Shown: positions 1 to 8,096, counted from the first letter of the stretch. The stretch is 64,000 nucleotides of DNA from DASUPK01 sp963815045 (GCA_963815045.1 CAWFET010000003.1:682001-746000), one strand, 5' to 3'. Made by a program: numbers and translations. The notes: generated from the letters alone by a model not told the origin.

Positions 1-278
1 CGTTCGCGCCGAGCAACGACGTCCTGTACGCGGCCGGCGGCAATGGGATCGCGCTGGGCCTGCTCGCCTGCTGGGCGGTCATCCGCGGAGCCGAGGTTCG
101 TTCACGGCCCGGTGAGCACGTGGAGGTGATCGGCGCGGCGATCGCCGCCGCGGTCCTGATCCTTCTGCCCATCGTCGACGACTTCGCCAACGTCTTCGCC
201 GGATTGGGCGGCGCCGTGGTCGGGGCCGCCTGCGGATTGGTCGTCGTGTACGCCAGGCGTGAAAGGCACCCGGGTTGA
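1..278 (+). CDS. Membrane protein C-terminus, possibly rhomboid family (5' truncated)
   Basis: The window opens inside this gene; the last 91 codons are present (reading frame from base 3, TGA at 276-278). Three hydrophobic stretches, at about residues 14-28, 44-60 and 67-84, are separated by short charged loops, so this is the end of a polytopic membrane protein. The first helix carries a GGNGIALGLL run that resembles the last helices of actinobacterial rhomboid intramembrane proteases. The catalytic Ser would lie upstream of the window, so the family is only a guess. The stop overlaps the TTG start of the next gene (TTGA), which suggests translational coupling. Confidence 0.45.
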   Translation, partial: FAPSNDVLYAAGGNGIALGLLACWAVIRGAEVRSRPGEHVEVIGAAIAAAVLILLPIVDDFANVFAGLGGAVVGAACGLVVVYARRERHPG

Positions 279-931
279 CCGTCGAGCGGTTCATCTCGGT
301 CACTCCCGAGATCCACGACTACGCCGTGGAGCACAGCTCATTTCGCGACGGAACCGTTCCGGAGATCGAGCGAGCCGGCCGGGAGATGGGTGAGCTCGCG
401 GAGATGCAGATCGGCGGTGATCAGGCTGCCTTCATGACCGTTCTGGTCGCGGCGGCGGGCGCCCAGCAAGCGCTGGAGGTCGGGACGTTCCTGGGCTACG
501 GCGCCTTGGCGATTGCTCGTGGGCTCCCGGCGGAGGGCAAGCTGATCTGCTGTGAGCTCAAGGAGGAGTACGCGGAGCGAGCGCGCGGGCACCTCGCGGC
601 CGCAGGCCTCGACGATCGAGTCGAGATCAGGGTCGGGCCCGCCCTGGAGACTCTCGCGGCGATGGAGCGTGTAGAGCAATTCGACTTCGCATTCCTCGAC
701 GCCGACAAGACCGAATACATCGACTACTTCGAGGAGACACTCGCGCGGTTGCGCCCGAATGGGCTGATCATGCTTGATAACACCCTGCGTGAGGGGACCG
801 TCCTCGACCCGGGCGACTCCGAGGCCGCGCGTGTCACCGCCGAGCTCAACGACCGTTTGAGCAGTGATGAACGTGTCGACGTCGCATTCCTCACCGTCGC
901 CGACGGGATCACCCTGGTCCGCAGGCGCTAG
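275..931 (+). CDS. Class I SAM-dependent O-methyltransferase (CCoAOMT/COMT-like)
   Basis: A 218-residue cytosolic methyltransferase of the caffeoyl-CoA/catechol O-methyltransferase type, which moves a methyl group from S-adenosylmethionine to a phenolic hydroxyl. The SAM-binding motif I is seen as LEVGTFLGYGALAIA (about residues 68-82). An acidic CELKEEY follows strand 2, and FAFLDADKTEY (about 138-148) carries the Asp ligands expected for the divalent cation. LDNTLREG supplies the later metal and substrate segment. Length is normal for the family. The start is TTG at 275, which overlaps the upstream TGA by four bases; no later ATG keeps the N-terminal helix. The physiological substrate cannot be told. 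Confidence 0.88.
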   Translation: MTVERFISVTPEIHDYAVEHSSFRDGTVPEIERAGREMGELAEMQIGGDQAAFMTVLVAAAGAQQALEVGTFLGYGALAIARGLPAEGKLICCELKEEYAERARGHLAAAGLDDRVEIRVGPALETLAAMERVEQFDFAFLDADKTEYIDYFEETLARLRPNGLIMLDNTLREGTVLDPGDSEAARVTAELNDRLSSDERVDVAFLTVADGITLVRRR

Positions 932-939
932 GCCCAGCG

Positions 940-1704
940 ATGACGGTTCCCGCCGACGGCGCCGCGTGGCTCGGGCTCGTGCGGGCGTCCATGCCGCCCT
1001 TCTGGCGGTTTCTCGCCGAGAGCACCGGCGGCAGCGTCTGGGAGAGGGATGGGGTCACCGCGGCGATCGTGCCCGGATCGCCGAAGCGCTCGTTTTTCAA
1101 CTCCGTGCTCTACTCGGACCCGGAGTCGATGGTGGCCTCGATCGGCGAGCTGGCCGAGGTCTACAGCGACGCGGGCGTCGAGGCCTGGACGGTGTGGGTG
1201 CCCGAGGCGGATAACGAGGTCGCCCAGGCGCTCGAGGCGGCCGGACACAGGCTCGACGCCACGCCTCGCGCCATGGCCATGCCGCTCGCCGATCTCCGCG
1301 CCCCCGAGCCAGACCCCGGTCTCGAGATCCGCGAGGAGGCCGACTACGAGTTGGTCTCCAGCATCAACGAGGTCGCCTACGGATTCGCGCCGGGCGAGTT
1401 CCCGGTGATGTCGGGAGGGCTTCCCGCTCTGCGCACCTACCTGGGCTCGATCGACGGGGAGACGGTCGGCTGTGCCGGCGCCTTCACTCATGGCGGCGAT
1501 TGCGAGATCATTTTCGTCGCAGTGCTGCCCGAGGGCCGCGGCGGTGGCATCTCCGGTCGCCTGATGGCCCGGGCCATGGCCGACGCGATGGAAGAGGGGC
1601 TCGAAACCACCACTCTGCAGGCCACCAAGCTCGGCTACCCGGTCTACGAGAAGCTCGGTTACGCCGACTACGGCGAGCTGCAGATGTGGGAGCGGCGGAA
1701 GTAG
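940..1704 (+). CDS. GNAT family N-acetyltransferase
   Basis: A 254-residue protein with a GNAT fold in its C-terminal half. The acetyl-CoA pyrophosphate loop appears as VLPEGRGGGISGRLMARAM (about 196-214), a V/I-x-x-x-x-R/G-x-G-x-G/A variant, and it is followed by the typical Y-x-K-L-G-Y ending (YEKLGYADYGEL). The N-terminal half, about 110 residues, looks like a second degenerate GNAT unit, as in tandem-GNAT proteins. The start ATG at 940 lies 8 bases after the upstream stop, so it is probably co-transcribed with the methyltransferase. The acetylated substrate is unknown. Confidence 0.82.
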   Translation: MTVPADGAAWLGLVRASMPPFWRFLAESTGGSVWERDGVTAAIVPGSPKRSFFNSVLYSDPESMVASIGELAEVYSDAGVEAWTVWVPEADNEVAQALEAAGHRLDATPRAMAMPLADLRAPEPDPGLEIREEADYELVSSINEVAYGFAPGEFPVMSGGLPALRTYLGSIDGETVGCAGAFTHGGDCEIIFVAVLPEGRGGGISGRLMARAMADAMEEGLETTTLQATKLGYPVYEKLGYADYGELQMWERRK

Positions 1705-1713
1705 GGTCCATTC

Positions 1714-2040
1714 GTGGCGCGCGGCCCCTACACGGACGAGCAGATCGACGCCGCGATCGACGCGATCTCCGACCCCGAGGTGTTCAGGGACGTCGAGCGG
1801 CAGGTCGCCCGCGCGGCGCCTCGCCTGCAAAAGATTCTCGCTGAGGCGCTCGGGGCCGGCGGCTGGTTCGGGGAGTCGCACGACAACGAGGCGCTGAAGG
1901 CGGCGACCACTCCGGACGAGCAGGCCCGTCTGACAGCCGTGCGCACCCTGCTTGCCGAGGAGGCGCGCATGGGGATGATGGTCGGCGTGGCGGTAGGGTG
2001 GGCGCTCGCCGAGAAGCTTGATGAGCAACAGGAGGAGTAG
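1714..2040 (+). CDS. Small hypothetical protein, mostly helical
   Basis: A 108-residue protein not recognised. It starts at GTG 1714, 9 bases after the GNAT stop, and ends 5 bases before the next ATG, so it sits inside an operon. It is rich in Ala, Glu, Asp and Arg, has no signal peptide or Cys, and predicts as an all-alpha soluble protein. A short hydrophobic helix (MGMMVGVAVGWALAEKL) near the C-terminus could mediate dimerisation. Similar small proteins are common in actinobacterial genomes without assigned function. Confidence 0.7.
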   Translation: MARGPYTDEQIDAAIDAISDPEVFRDVERQVARAAPRLQKILAEALGAGGWFGESHDNEALKAATTPDEQARLTAVRTLLAEEARMGMMVGVAVGWALAEKLDEQQEE

Positions 2041-2045
2041 ACCGA

Positions 2046-2732
2046 ATGCCAGACGTTGAATTCGAGGCCAACGGAGGGACGGCAAAGGGCTACCTGGCGG
2101 AACCCGAGGGCGAGGGTCCCGGGCTGGTGATGCTGGGTGAGTGGTGGGGCCTTGACGACAACACTCGCGGGATCGTCGATAGCTTCGCGAAGGAGGGCTT
2201 CGTCACCCTCGCGCCGGATCTGTACGGCGGGAACACGACCGAGGAGCCCGACGAGGCTCAGAAGCAGCTGATGGCGATGAACATGGAGGAGGCCGAGAAG
2301 GACATGCGCGGGGCTGTCCGCTACGTCCTCGACCACCCCAAATGCAACGGCCAGGTCGGATCGGTGGGCTTTTGCGCCGGCGGCGGACTCTCCGTCTGGG
2401 CTGCCGCGTCGAACCCGCAGATCGGTGCCGCGGTCACCTACTACTACGTGATGCCGCACGGCAAACCGGACTTCTCGAACATCAAGGCGCCGATTCTCGG
2501 CCACTTCGGGACGAACGACGACTTCGTCTCGGTCGACGACGCCAAGGCACTCGAGCAGGAGCTGCAGGAGGCGGGCGTGGATGCGGCCTTCGAGTACTAC
2601 GAGGGCGGTGCGCACGCATTCGCAAATGACCACAACCGCCTCGGCACCTACGACCAGGGCCATGCCGCCAAGGCGTGGGAGCGAACAACGTCCTTCCTGA
2701 AGCAGCACCTCACCAAGAACGGCTCAAGCTAG
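2046..2732 (+). CDS. Dienelactone hydrolase family protein
   Basis: A 228-residue alpha/beta hydrolase of the dienelactone hydrolase (carboxymethylenebutenolidase) family, which cleaves lactone or ester bonds using a Cys-His-Asp triad. The nucleophile elbow is GFCAGGG, with Cys at about residue 111, the catalytic Asp lies in GTNDDFV and the His in GGAHAF (about residue 200). An early WWG motif after the first strands is typical. Length matches the family. It closes the 275-2732 gene run. The natural substrate is not evident; a role in aromatic ring-cleavage products is possible but no other pathway gene is adjacent. Confidence 0.9.
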   Translation: MPDVEFEANGGTAKGYLAEPEGEGPGLVMLGEWWGLDDNTRGIVDSFAKEGFVTLAPDLYGGNTTEEPDEAQKQLMAMNMEEAEKDMRGAVRYVLDHPKCNGQVGSVGFCAGGGLSVWAAASNPQIGAAVTYYYVMPHGKPDFSNIKAPILGHFGTNDDFVSVDDAKALEQELQEAGVDAAFEYYEGGAHAFANDHNRLGTYDQGHAAKAWERTTSFLKQHLTKNGSS

Positions 2733-2760
2733 AAACTGGCCAGCCAGCCAGTCCTTGCGC

Positions 2761-2766
2761 TAGGGT
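2761..2766 (+). promoter_or_regulatory. TAGGGT -10 box of a leaderless promoter
   Basis: TAGGGT is followed by exactly seven bases and then GTG at 2774. This fits an actinobacterial TAnnnT -10 box with transcription starting at the first base of the start codon. The same spacing recurs before several other genes in this window. Confidence 0.55.
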
Positions 2767-2773
2767 GCAGCGC

Positions 2774-3712
2774 GTGGAGGCAAGGGAAGCCACCCAGTCG
2801 GGACCGTCACGAGCGCAGCGCGAGGACTTCCGCGCCACCTCCGACCCCGCGCTCCAGGAGGGCGGCCGGAGCGACGTCAAGCTGCTCGACTACACCCAGC
2901 TCTACAACCTCTGGGAGAAGCAGCAGTGGCTCACCCAGGACCTCGACTTCTCGCAGGACCGCGTCGACTGGCACGAGCGGATCCCCGAGGAGGAGCGCTT
3001 CCAGCGGATGTACGGCCTCTCGAGCTTCTTCATCGGCGAGCAGAAGGTCGCCGATGAGCTCGGCCCGATCATGCGTGCCGCGCCCACCGAGGCGCAGCGG
3101 ATCTTCCTCTCAACCCAGATCGCCGACGAGGCCCGCCACGTGCGCTTCTTCGACCGGTTCTTCAGCGAGGTCGGCGTGCTCGAGGGCACAGACGATCTGC
3201 CGCAGCGACTGGAGGCGCTTGATGAGCACGTCAACGATGCCTTCCACACGCTCTTCGACGATCTGCTGAAGAGCCGGGTGGACCGGCTGGCTCAGGAGCC
3301 GGAGGACCTGGACGCACTGGTCGAGGCCGTGACGCTCTACCACATGGTCATCGAGGGAATGCTCGCCCTCACGGGACAGCACTTCATCATCGACTACAAC
3401 GAGCGCATGGGCACTCTGCCCGGGTTCGTCGAGGGTTTCTCCAACGTCGCGCGCGACGAGCACCGACACATAGCCTTCGGCGTCCGGTTCCTGACGGACT
3501 GCGTCAAGCAGGACGACCGTTACCGCGATGTCATCCAGAAGATGCTCGAGCAGTCACTGCCGGTCGCCGACAAGGTGATCGACCCGCCGTGGCCCGAGGA
3601 GGAGGACAACACGGAGCTCTTCGGCGCGACCCGCGAGGAGACGCACGCCTTCGCCGCCCAGGCCCTCAGCCGCCGGCTGAAGGTCATCGGGCTGATTCCC
3701 GCTAGCGCCTGA
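2774..3712 (+). CDS. R2-like diiron/Mn-Fe protein (R2lox-type, ferritin-like)
   Basis: About 312 residues of the ribonucleotide-reductase R2 superfamily. The metal ligands are visible as Glu in FFIGEQKV, E-x-x-H in DEARHVRFF, Glu in YHMVIEGML and E-x-x-H in RDEHRHIAFG. The radical Tyr that follows the first ExxH in classical R2 is Phe here. A Val after the first Glu (GEQKV) and a Tyr before the third Glu (LYHMVIEG) sit where R2-like ligand-binding oxidases form their Val-Tyr ether crosslink. No NrdE-like large subunit is nearby, so an oxidase role is likelier than nucleotide reduction. The start is GTG 2774, chosen for the leaderless TAGGGT box; GTG 2765 is the alternative. Its 3' end overlaps the convergent sigma-factor gene by 11 bases. 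Confidence 0.78.
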   Translation: MEAREATQSGPSRAQREDFRATSDPALQEGGRSDVKLLDYTQLYNLWEKQQWLTQDLDFSQDRVDWHERIPEEERFQRMYGLSSFFIGEQKVADELGPIMRAAPTEAQRIFLSTQIADEARHVRFFDRFFSEVGVLEGTDDLPQRLEALDEHVNDAFHTLFDDLLKSRVDRLAQEPEDLDALVEAVTLYHMVIEGMLALTGQHFIIDYNERMGTLPGFVEGFSNVARDEHRHIAFGVRFLTDCVKQDDRYRDVIQKMLEQSLPVADKVIDPPWPEEEDNTELFGATREETHAFAAQALSRRLKVIGLIPASA

Positions 3713-5411
3713 CCTTCTTCTTGGGCGCGGAGCGGTGCTTCTTTGGAGCCGAGTAGGACAGCGGCTTCACGCTGCCGCTTTGGATCGACCCGGTCGAGCC
3801 GGTGTCGGCCGGAGAGGTCGGGGGAGGAGTCGCGCCGCAGCTGCTCGCCGGGTCGGCGACACCGTCGCCGTTCGCGTCGCAGGTGGCGGGATCGACCCCG
3901 GTGGTCACCGGGCCCGACTGACTGGGTGAAGTCGCGTTCGGATCGCTGTTGGCGACCGCGTTCTTGTGGTGATGGTGGTGCTTGCCCGTGGTGGCGGCGG
4001 GCGTGGTGGCGCCCGTCTGGGCACCGGTGGTAGCCGCCGGGTCAGTCGGCTGCGGCGGCACGGTCACGGTGGCGGGAGGCGTGGTCGCCGCAGCGGCGGC
4101 CGTGGGAGGCGTCAGGGTCGCGGCGGGATCCTGAGCCATCGCATCGGTCTTCGGCGGGATGTTGACGCTTGCCGGCTTGCCGCGATTGACGTGCTGCCTG
4201 GTCTTCGCGGTGGCGGGCTTGGCCGGGTGGCCGTTCGAGACGTTCTGGATCTCGGCCGCGCCGCCGGCGAGGATCGCGGCCGTCGCGATGCCGGCCGCGG
4301 CCTTGGTTCCGATCGCGGCCGCCGCACCACCTGCGGCGGTGACAGCTCCGCCGCCCGCCGCGGCGCCGCCCGCTGCAGCTGCTCCTCCGATGGCAGCCGT
4401 GCTCCCCGCGGCAGCCGCACCGGCGCCCGCCGCGCCCGCACCCGCCGCTCCGGCACCCGCCGCTCCGGCACCGGCCGCTCCGGCACCCGCTCCCGCAGCT
4501 CCGGCCCCGGCCCCGGCTCCTGCACCGGCGCCAGCGCCCGCTGCGGCTCCGCCGCCACCCCCGGCACCGGCGGCCGCACCGCCGCCGCCACCGCCGAAGA
4601 GGCCGCTGAGCTTGGCGAGCAATGCGCCCTTGATTAGGAGCAGCGGACCGGCCGGGAAGATCGCGGCAAGCGCCTTGGTGTCGGAGCGAAGCTGTGCACG
4701 GAACTCGCGGCAGGGATCGCAGGACTTGAGGTGGCGGCGAACCGGCCCGGAGACCTTGGCGATGCCCTCGGCGGCCTCTGCGAGCTCCAGGCGGACGTCG
4801 TCGCAGGTGAGCTGGCGGGCCTGGCTCGACTCGGCCAGGGCGATCCTGGCACGGACGAGCAGGCTCTTGACGCCGGGCACTGTCGTGTCCATCGCCTGAG
4901 CGATCTCCTCATAGCTCATCGCGTCGATCTCGCGGAGCAGGAGCGCGGAGCGCTGCGTCTCGGGCAGGTGGGAGACGTCGTCGAGAAGGTTGCGGAACTC
5001 CTCGCGGTTCTGGACCCGCTCGAGCGTGGTCACCCCGTTCATATGGGGGTGGGTGTCCATCGTGTCCTGGCCGTCCGCGGTCGGCTTGCGAAGGTGGTTG
5101 AGTGAGCGGTTGCGCGCGATCCGGTAGAGCCAGGGCTTCACAGCGATCGGCCGCTCGTCGGCGACCATCGCGTTGTAGGCGGCGACGAAGACCTCCTGGA
5201 GGACGTCCTCGGCGTCTTCGGTCGACCCCAGCATCTGCCGGCAGAAGCCGAGTAAGCGCGACTGATAGCGCTCGACCAGGGCGTCGAAGGCGTGCTGATG
5301 GCCCTTCCGGGTCAGCGCGACGAGCTGCGCGTCGTCCTGGAAGCGGAGCAGCGGCGAACGCCGAGCGAAGAGCCCGCGTCGCTGTGCGTGTGTGAGAGTT
5401 GAGGCTTCCAA
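3702..5411 (-). CDS. ECF sigma factor with zinc-finger and long Ala/Gly/Pro-rich tail
   Basis: A 569-residue protein, three times the length of a usual ECF sigma factor. Residues about 25-105 form sigma region 2 (a DAEDVLQEVFVAAY helix, then KPWLYRIARNRSLNHLRK for -10 recognition). About 150-200 form region 4 (LPETQRSALLLRE, YEEIAQAM). A Cys and HLKSCDPC at about 203-237 look like the HCC zinc site of zf-HC2 anti-sigma domains. A hydrophobic stretch (about 253-275) is followed by over 120 residues of Gly/Ala repeats, then Pro/Thr-rich sequence, a run of five His, a DANGDGVAD calcium-loop-like segment and a basic end. This suggests a sigma factor tethered to its own anti-sigma-like module, perhaps with an exported tail. 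That last step is inference. Confidence 0.82.
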   Translation of the reverse strand: MEASTLTHAQRRGLFARRSPLLRFQDDAQLVALTRKGHQHAFDALVERYQSRLLGFCRQMLGSTEDAEDVLQEVFVAAYNAMVADERPIAVKPWLYRIARNRSLNHLRKPTADGQDTMDTHPHMNGVTTLERVQNREEFRNLLDDVSHLPETQRSALLLREIDAMSYEEIAQAMDTTVPGVKSLLVRARIALAESSQARQLTCDDVRLELAEAAEGIAKVSGPVRRHLKSCDPCREFRAQLRSDTKALAAIFPAGPLLLIKGALLAKLSGLFGGGGGGAAAGAGGGGGAAAGAGAGAGAGAGAGAAGAGAGAAGAGAAGAGAAGAGAAGAGAAAAGSTAAIGGAAAAGGAAAGGGAVTAAGGAAAAIGTKAAAGIATAAILAGGAAEIQNVSNGHPAKPATAKTRQHVNRGKPASVNIPPKTDAMAQDPAATLTPPTAAAAATTPPATVTVPPQPTDPAATTGAQTGATTPAATTGKHHHHHKNAVANSDPNATSPSQSGPVTTGVDPATCDANGDGVADPASSCGATPPPTSPADTGSTGSIQSGSVKPLSYSAPKKHRSAPKKKVRR

Positions 5412-5487
5412 ACCGGGGGGTGGGGGATTACGAAGCAGCTCTCCTTGCCACCGGAAACACGGTAGCAGCGGGTCTGTTGCGCTCCCT

Positions 5488-5566
5488 GGGGGCTTAATGC
5501 CCCCGAAATGTGCCCGTCAGACCCACGATTTACCCGCTATTTGCGGGGATATCTCTCCTCGGGCAC
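5488..5566 (-). promoter_or_regulatory. Structured 5' leader of the sigma-factor gene
   Basis: Reading on the minus strand, GTGCCCG (5566-5560) can pair with CGGGCAC (5516-5510), enclosing a CCCGC/GCGGG hairpin (5547-5533). A second hairpin GGGGGC-ATTAA-GCCCCC lies at 5504-5488. It sits 77-155 bases upstream of the sigma-factor ATG. The helices are seen; a regulatory role is inference. Confidence 0.35.
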
Positions 5567-5597
5567 CGTGATCATCGCCGACGGGTCTAAGCCGGGC

Positions 5598-7100
5598 CTA
5601 AGCGGCGAGCCGCTCGGTGTGCTCGGCCTCGATCCCGATGGGGGCGGCCTCCTCGATCTCCTGATCGATCTGCGCCGGGGTCGGAGCCCGCAGGGCGAAG
5701 ATCGCGAGCAGGAGCCCGACCGCGGCTGCCCCCGCGGCGATCAGGAAGGCGAGGTGGTAGCCGCCGCTGAGCGCCTGGGAGGCGCTTTCGCCCGCCGAGC
5801 TGAGCGCATTCGTGCGATCCGTGGCGATCGTCCCGAGAGCGGCAAGGCCGATGGCGGCGGAGAGCTGGATCGAGACCTGAATCGTCCCCGACGCCATGCC
5901 GGCGTCCTTGGTCGGCACATCCTCCATGGCGATCATCATCAGCGGCGGGTTGGCGGCGCCGAAGCCGAGTCCGAGCAGGGCAAGCGAGGCGAAGATCGCC
6001 GGGAAGTATGGCGTCGACTGGTCGATCTGCGAGAAGAGCAGCAGTCCCAGGACCGGACCTGCGATCCCGACCACCAGCGTCCGCTTGGGCCCGAAGCGCT
6101 CGACGAGCCGGGCGGCGAGACCGGCCGACATGGTGGCGAGAGAGACGCTCATGGCCATGAAGGCGAGGCCGATCTGGACCGGGCTCATGCCGCGGACGTG
6201 CTCGAAGTAGAGCGCGCCGAGGAAGAAGGTCGAGTACGCGCCGGTGACCAGGAAGCCGCGGACCAGGTTGGCAGTCACCAGGCTTCGGAGGCCGAGGACC
6301 CGAAGCGGCATGATCGGGTTCTCGATGCGGGCCTCGAGGGCGACGAAGGCCGCAAGCAGCGCCGCCGAGATCCCGGCCAGGATGAGGGTGCGCTCGCCGG
6401 TCCAGCCCCAGTCGGGGATCTTGATCAGGGTGTAGATCAACGCGATCGACGAGGCGGTGATCAGCACCGATCCGAGCCAATCGATCCTCTCGCCCTTGGC
6501 GAGTCCCTCGTTCTCGGCGATCAGCCTGCGCCCCAGGAAGTAGGCGACCGCGCCGATCGGCAGGTTCACGAAGAAGATCCAGTGCCAGCTGATCGCCACG
6601 GTGAGCACGCCGCCGAGGAGCAGGCCCAGGGAGGCGCCGCCGGCGATCACGAACGTGTAGAGGCTCATGGCCTTGGCGCGGTCCGCCGGCTCCGGGAACT
6701 CCACGGCGATGATCGCGATGATCACGGCCGAGGCGAGCGCCGCCGCGGCGCCCTGCAGGAAGCGGGCCACGACGAGAGCGGTGCCGCTGGGTGCGGCGCC
6801 GCAGAGAATCGAGGCGACGACGAAGGCGGCGACGCCGGCCAGGAAGATGCGCTTCCGGCCGAAGAGGTCACCGAGCCGGCCGGCCAGGAGGAGCAGGCTG
6901 CCGAACGTGATCAGGTAGCCGTCGACGACCCAGGTCAGGCTCGACTGGCTGAAGTGGAGATCCGACTGGATGGAGGGGAGCGCGACGTTGACGATCGTCG
7001 TGTCGAGGATGATCATCAGCTGCCCGAGGCAGACGACGAAGAGGGCGATCCACCGGCGGCGGTCGGAATCTGGCGCTATGGTCTTGGCGGTAGCTTCCAT
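5598..7100 (-). CDS. DHA2 (EmrB/QacA) family MFS drug exporter
   Basis: A 500-residue proton-coupled exporter with 14 predicted membrane helices, starting with LFVVCLGQLMIILDTTIVNVAL, whose D-T-T-I-V-N-V-A-L run is the DHA2 motif D. Motif A is GRLGDLFGRKR in the loop between helices 2 and 3. A second, degenerate copy follows the middle of the protein (RLVERFGPKR). It is divergent from a MarR gene 76 bases away, the usual arrangement for a repressor that controls an efflux pump. The start is ATG 7100. Substrates are probably hydrophobic toxins or antibiotics, but this is not shown by sequence. Confidence 0.9.
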   Translation of the reverse strand: MEATAKTIAPDSDRRRWIALFVVCLGQLMIILDTTIVNVALPSIQSDLHFSQSSLTWVVDGYLITFGSLLLLAGRLGDLFGRKRIFLAGVAAFVVASILCGAAPSGTALVVARFLQGAAAALASAVIIAIIAVEFPEPADRAKAMSLYTFVIAGGASLGLLLGGVLTVAISWHWIFFVNLPIGAVAYFLGRRLIAENEGLAKGERIDWLGSVLITASSIALIYTLIKIPDWGWTGERTLILAGISAALLAAFVALEARIENPIMPLRVLGLRSLVTANLVRGFLVTGAYSTFFLGALYFEHVRGMSPVQIGLAFMAMSVSLATMSAGLAARLVERFGPKRTLVVGIAGPVLGLLLFSQIDQSTPYFPAIFASLALLGLGFGAANPPLMMIAMEDVPTKDAGMASGTIQVSIQLSAAIGLAALGTIATDRTNALSSAGESASQALSGGYHLAFLIAAGAAAVGLLLAIFALRAPTPAQIDQEIEEAAPIGIEAEHTERLAA

Positions 7101-7105
7101 CCTGT

Positions 7106-7148
7106 GATCATCACTATATCAGGGATAATCTTCAAATGAATGATGATC
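7106..7148. promoter_or_regulatory. Inverted repeat between MFS exporter and MarR (probable MarR operator)
   Basis: GATCATCA (7106-7113) and TGATGATC (7141-7148) are perfect inverted arms in the 76-base divergent intergenic region. The AT-rich centre contains ATATCAGGGATAAT, which could hold overlapping -10 boxes for both genes. Position and symmetry fit a MarR-family operator. The 27-base gap suggests two half sites or a looped arrangement. Confidence 0.5.
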
Positions 7149-7176
7149 CATGAGACAGGCTACGATTGAGGGAGAG

Positions 7177-7617
7177 ATGAATACGCAAGCCCCATCGGTA
7201 GCGGGTTCCATGAACCTCCTGACGCGCCTCTCGCGCGTCATCTACCGGCGCGCGGTCCCGGAGCTGATCGGGATCAAGATCAAGGAGTTCGTTGCCTTGG
7301 TCTACCTGCGTGAGTCGGGGCAGGCGACCCAGCAGAAGCTGGCCGAGACGATGATGATGGACGCGAACAACTGCGTGATCCTGCTCAATGGCCTGGAGGA
7401 CGAGGGTCTGATCGCGCGGAAGCGGGATCCGGAGGATCGTCGCCGGCACATCGTCGAGATCACTCCCAAGGGCTACAAGGCCCTGGAGAAGGCTGAGCAC
7501 GAGCTCGAGACGCTCGAGGACGATGTCCTGGGCAAGCTCGACCGCTCCGAGCGCGACCAGTTGCGCGACCTCTTAGCCAAGGCGCTCGAGGACCACTCGC
7601 TCGCGATCTCGGCCTAG
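7177..7617 (+). CDS. MarR family transcriptional regulator
   Basis: A 146-residue winged-helix DNA-binding protein. The recognition helix region reads QQKLAETMMMDANNCVILLNGLEDEGLI and the wing carries the family hallmark RKRDPEDRRRHIVEITPKG (D-x-R). Flanking helices form the dimer interface. ATG 7177 is preferred because GAGG lies five bases upstream; ATG 7150 would add nine residues and overlaps the inverted repeat. It is divergent from the DHA2 exporter and probably represses both the exporter and itself. Confidence 0.9.
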   Translation: MNTQAPSVAGSMNLLTRLSRVIYRRAVPELIGIKIKEFVALVYLRESGQATQQKLAETMMMDANNCVILLNGLEDEGLIARKRDPEDRRRHIVEITPKGYKALEKAEHELETLEDDVLGKLDRSERDQLRDLLAKALEDHSLAISA

Positions 7618-7653
7618 CCGCCGCGAGGACGGCCTCGGCGCGACCAACTGCCC

Positions 7654-7737
7654 GCCGGGGTGGCCAAACTGGTCTAGGCAGCGGACTTAAAATCCGTGGC
7701 CCTTCGGGGCATGTGGGTTCGAATCCCACCCCCGGCA
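7654..7737 (+). tRNA. tRNA-Leu (anticodon TAA)
   Basis: The acceptor arms GCCGGGG (7654-7660) and CCCCGGC (7730-7736) pair perfectly and are followed by A73. The anticodon stem is GCGGA/TCCGT with loop CTTAAAA, giving anticodon TAA at 7688-7690. A long variable arm (GGCCCTTCGGGGCATG region) and the T loop GGTTCGAATCC are present. The long variable arm and total length of 84 are right for tRNA-Leu. CCA is not encoded. Confidence 0.95.
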
Positions 7738-7751
7738 CTCTTCAGATGCCT

Positions 7752-8087
7752 CTACGCGGTTCGCCAGCGATCCGGGTCCTGGCGGTCCACCAGGCGCTTC
7801 TCGACGGAGCGCACCTTGTCGTCGAGCGTCTGCTCCTTGTCGCGGCGCTCGTCGAGCTTGAGCACCGAGTAGACGCGAGGGAGGCCCATCTCGAAGGGCA
7901 CCCGATGGAGGTCGGCGACCACGGCCAGGATGTCTTCGGTCGAGCCCTCGAGTGAGGTCCCCATCGCGTGCAGCTCATAGCGGACCCTGTCCTGGCGGGC
8001 CAGGCGGCGCTGGATCTCGGCGATGTACTCACCCGCACTCGGTTCGGATCGCCCGAGCCCGATCACGGTCAGGTCGGCGGTCGCCAT
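7752..8087 (-). CDS. MTH1187/YkoF-like thiamine-binding protein
   Basis: A 111-residue ferredoxin-like alpha/beta protein of the MTH1187 (DUF77) family. The N-terminal strand ending in VIGLGR, then HAMGTSLEGSTEDILAVVADLH and VYSVLKLDERRDK, are the usual family signatures. Family members form tetramers that bind thiamine or related pyrimidines, and the biological role is unclear. It is divergent from the SDR gene with only 9 bases between starts, so the two probably share overlapping promoters. Confidence 0.85.
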   Translation of the reverse strand: MATADLTVIGLGRSEPSAGEYIAEIQRRLARQDRVRYELHAMGTSLEGSTEDILAVVADLHRVPFEMGLPRVYSVLKLDERRDKEQTLDDKVRSVEKRLVDRQDPDRWRTA

Positions 8088-8096
8088 CGCTCAAGT

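Noticed and set aside
4440..4600. CRISPR-like or tandem repeat array
   Set aside because: The periodic GCC/GGC pattern encodes Ala/Gly repeats of the sigma factor; no spacers.
4159..4899. Long Pro/Ala frame on the + strand
   Set aside because: It is the antisense shadow of the Gly/Ala repeats in the sigma-factor tail.
5508..7139. 543-codon charged frame on the + strand
   Set aside because: Antisense to the MFS exporter; its Asp/Glu/Gly/Arg composition is that of a GC-rich shadow frame.
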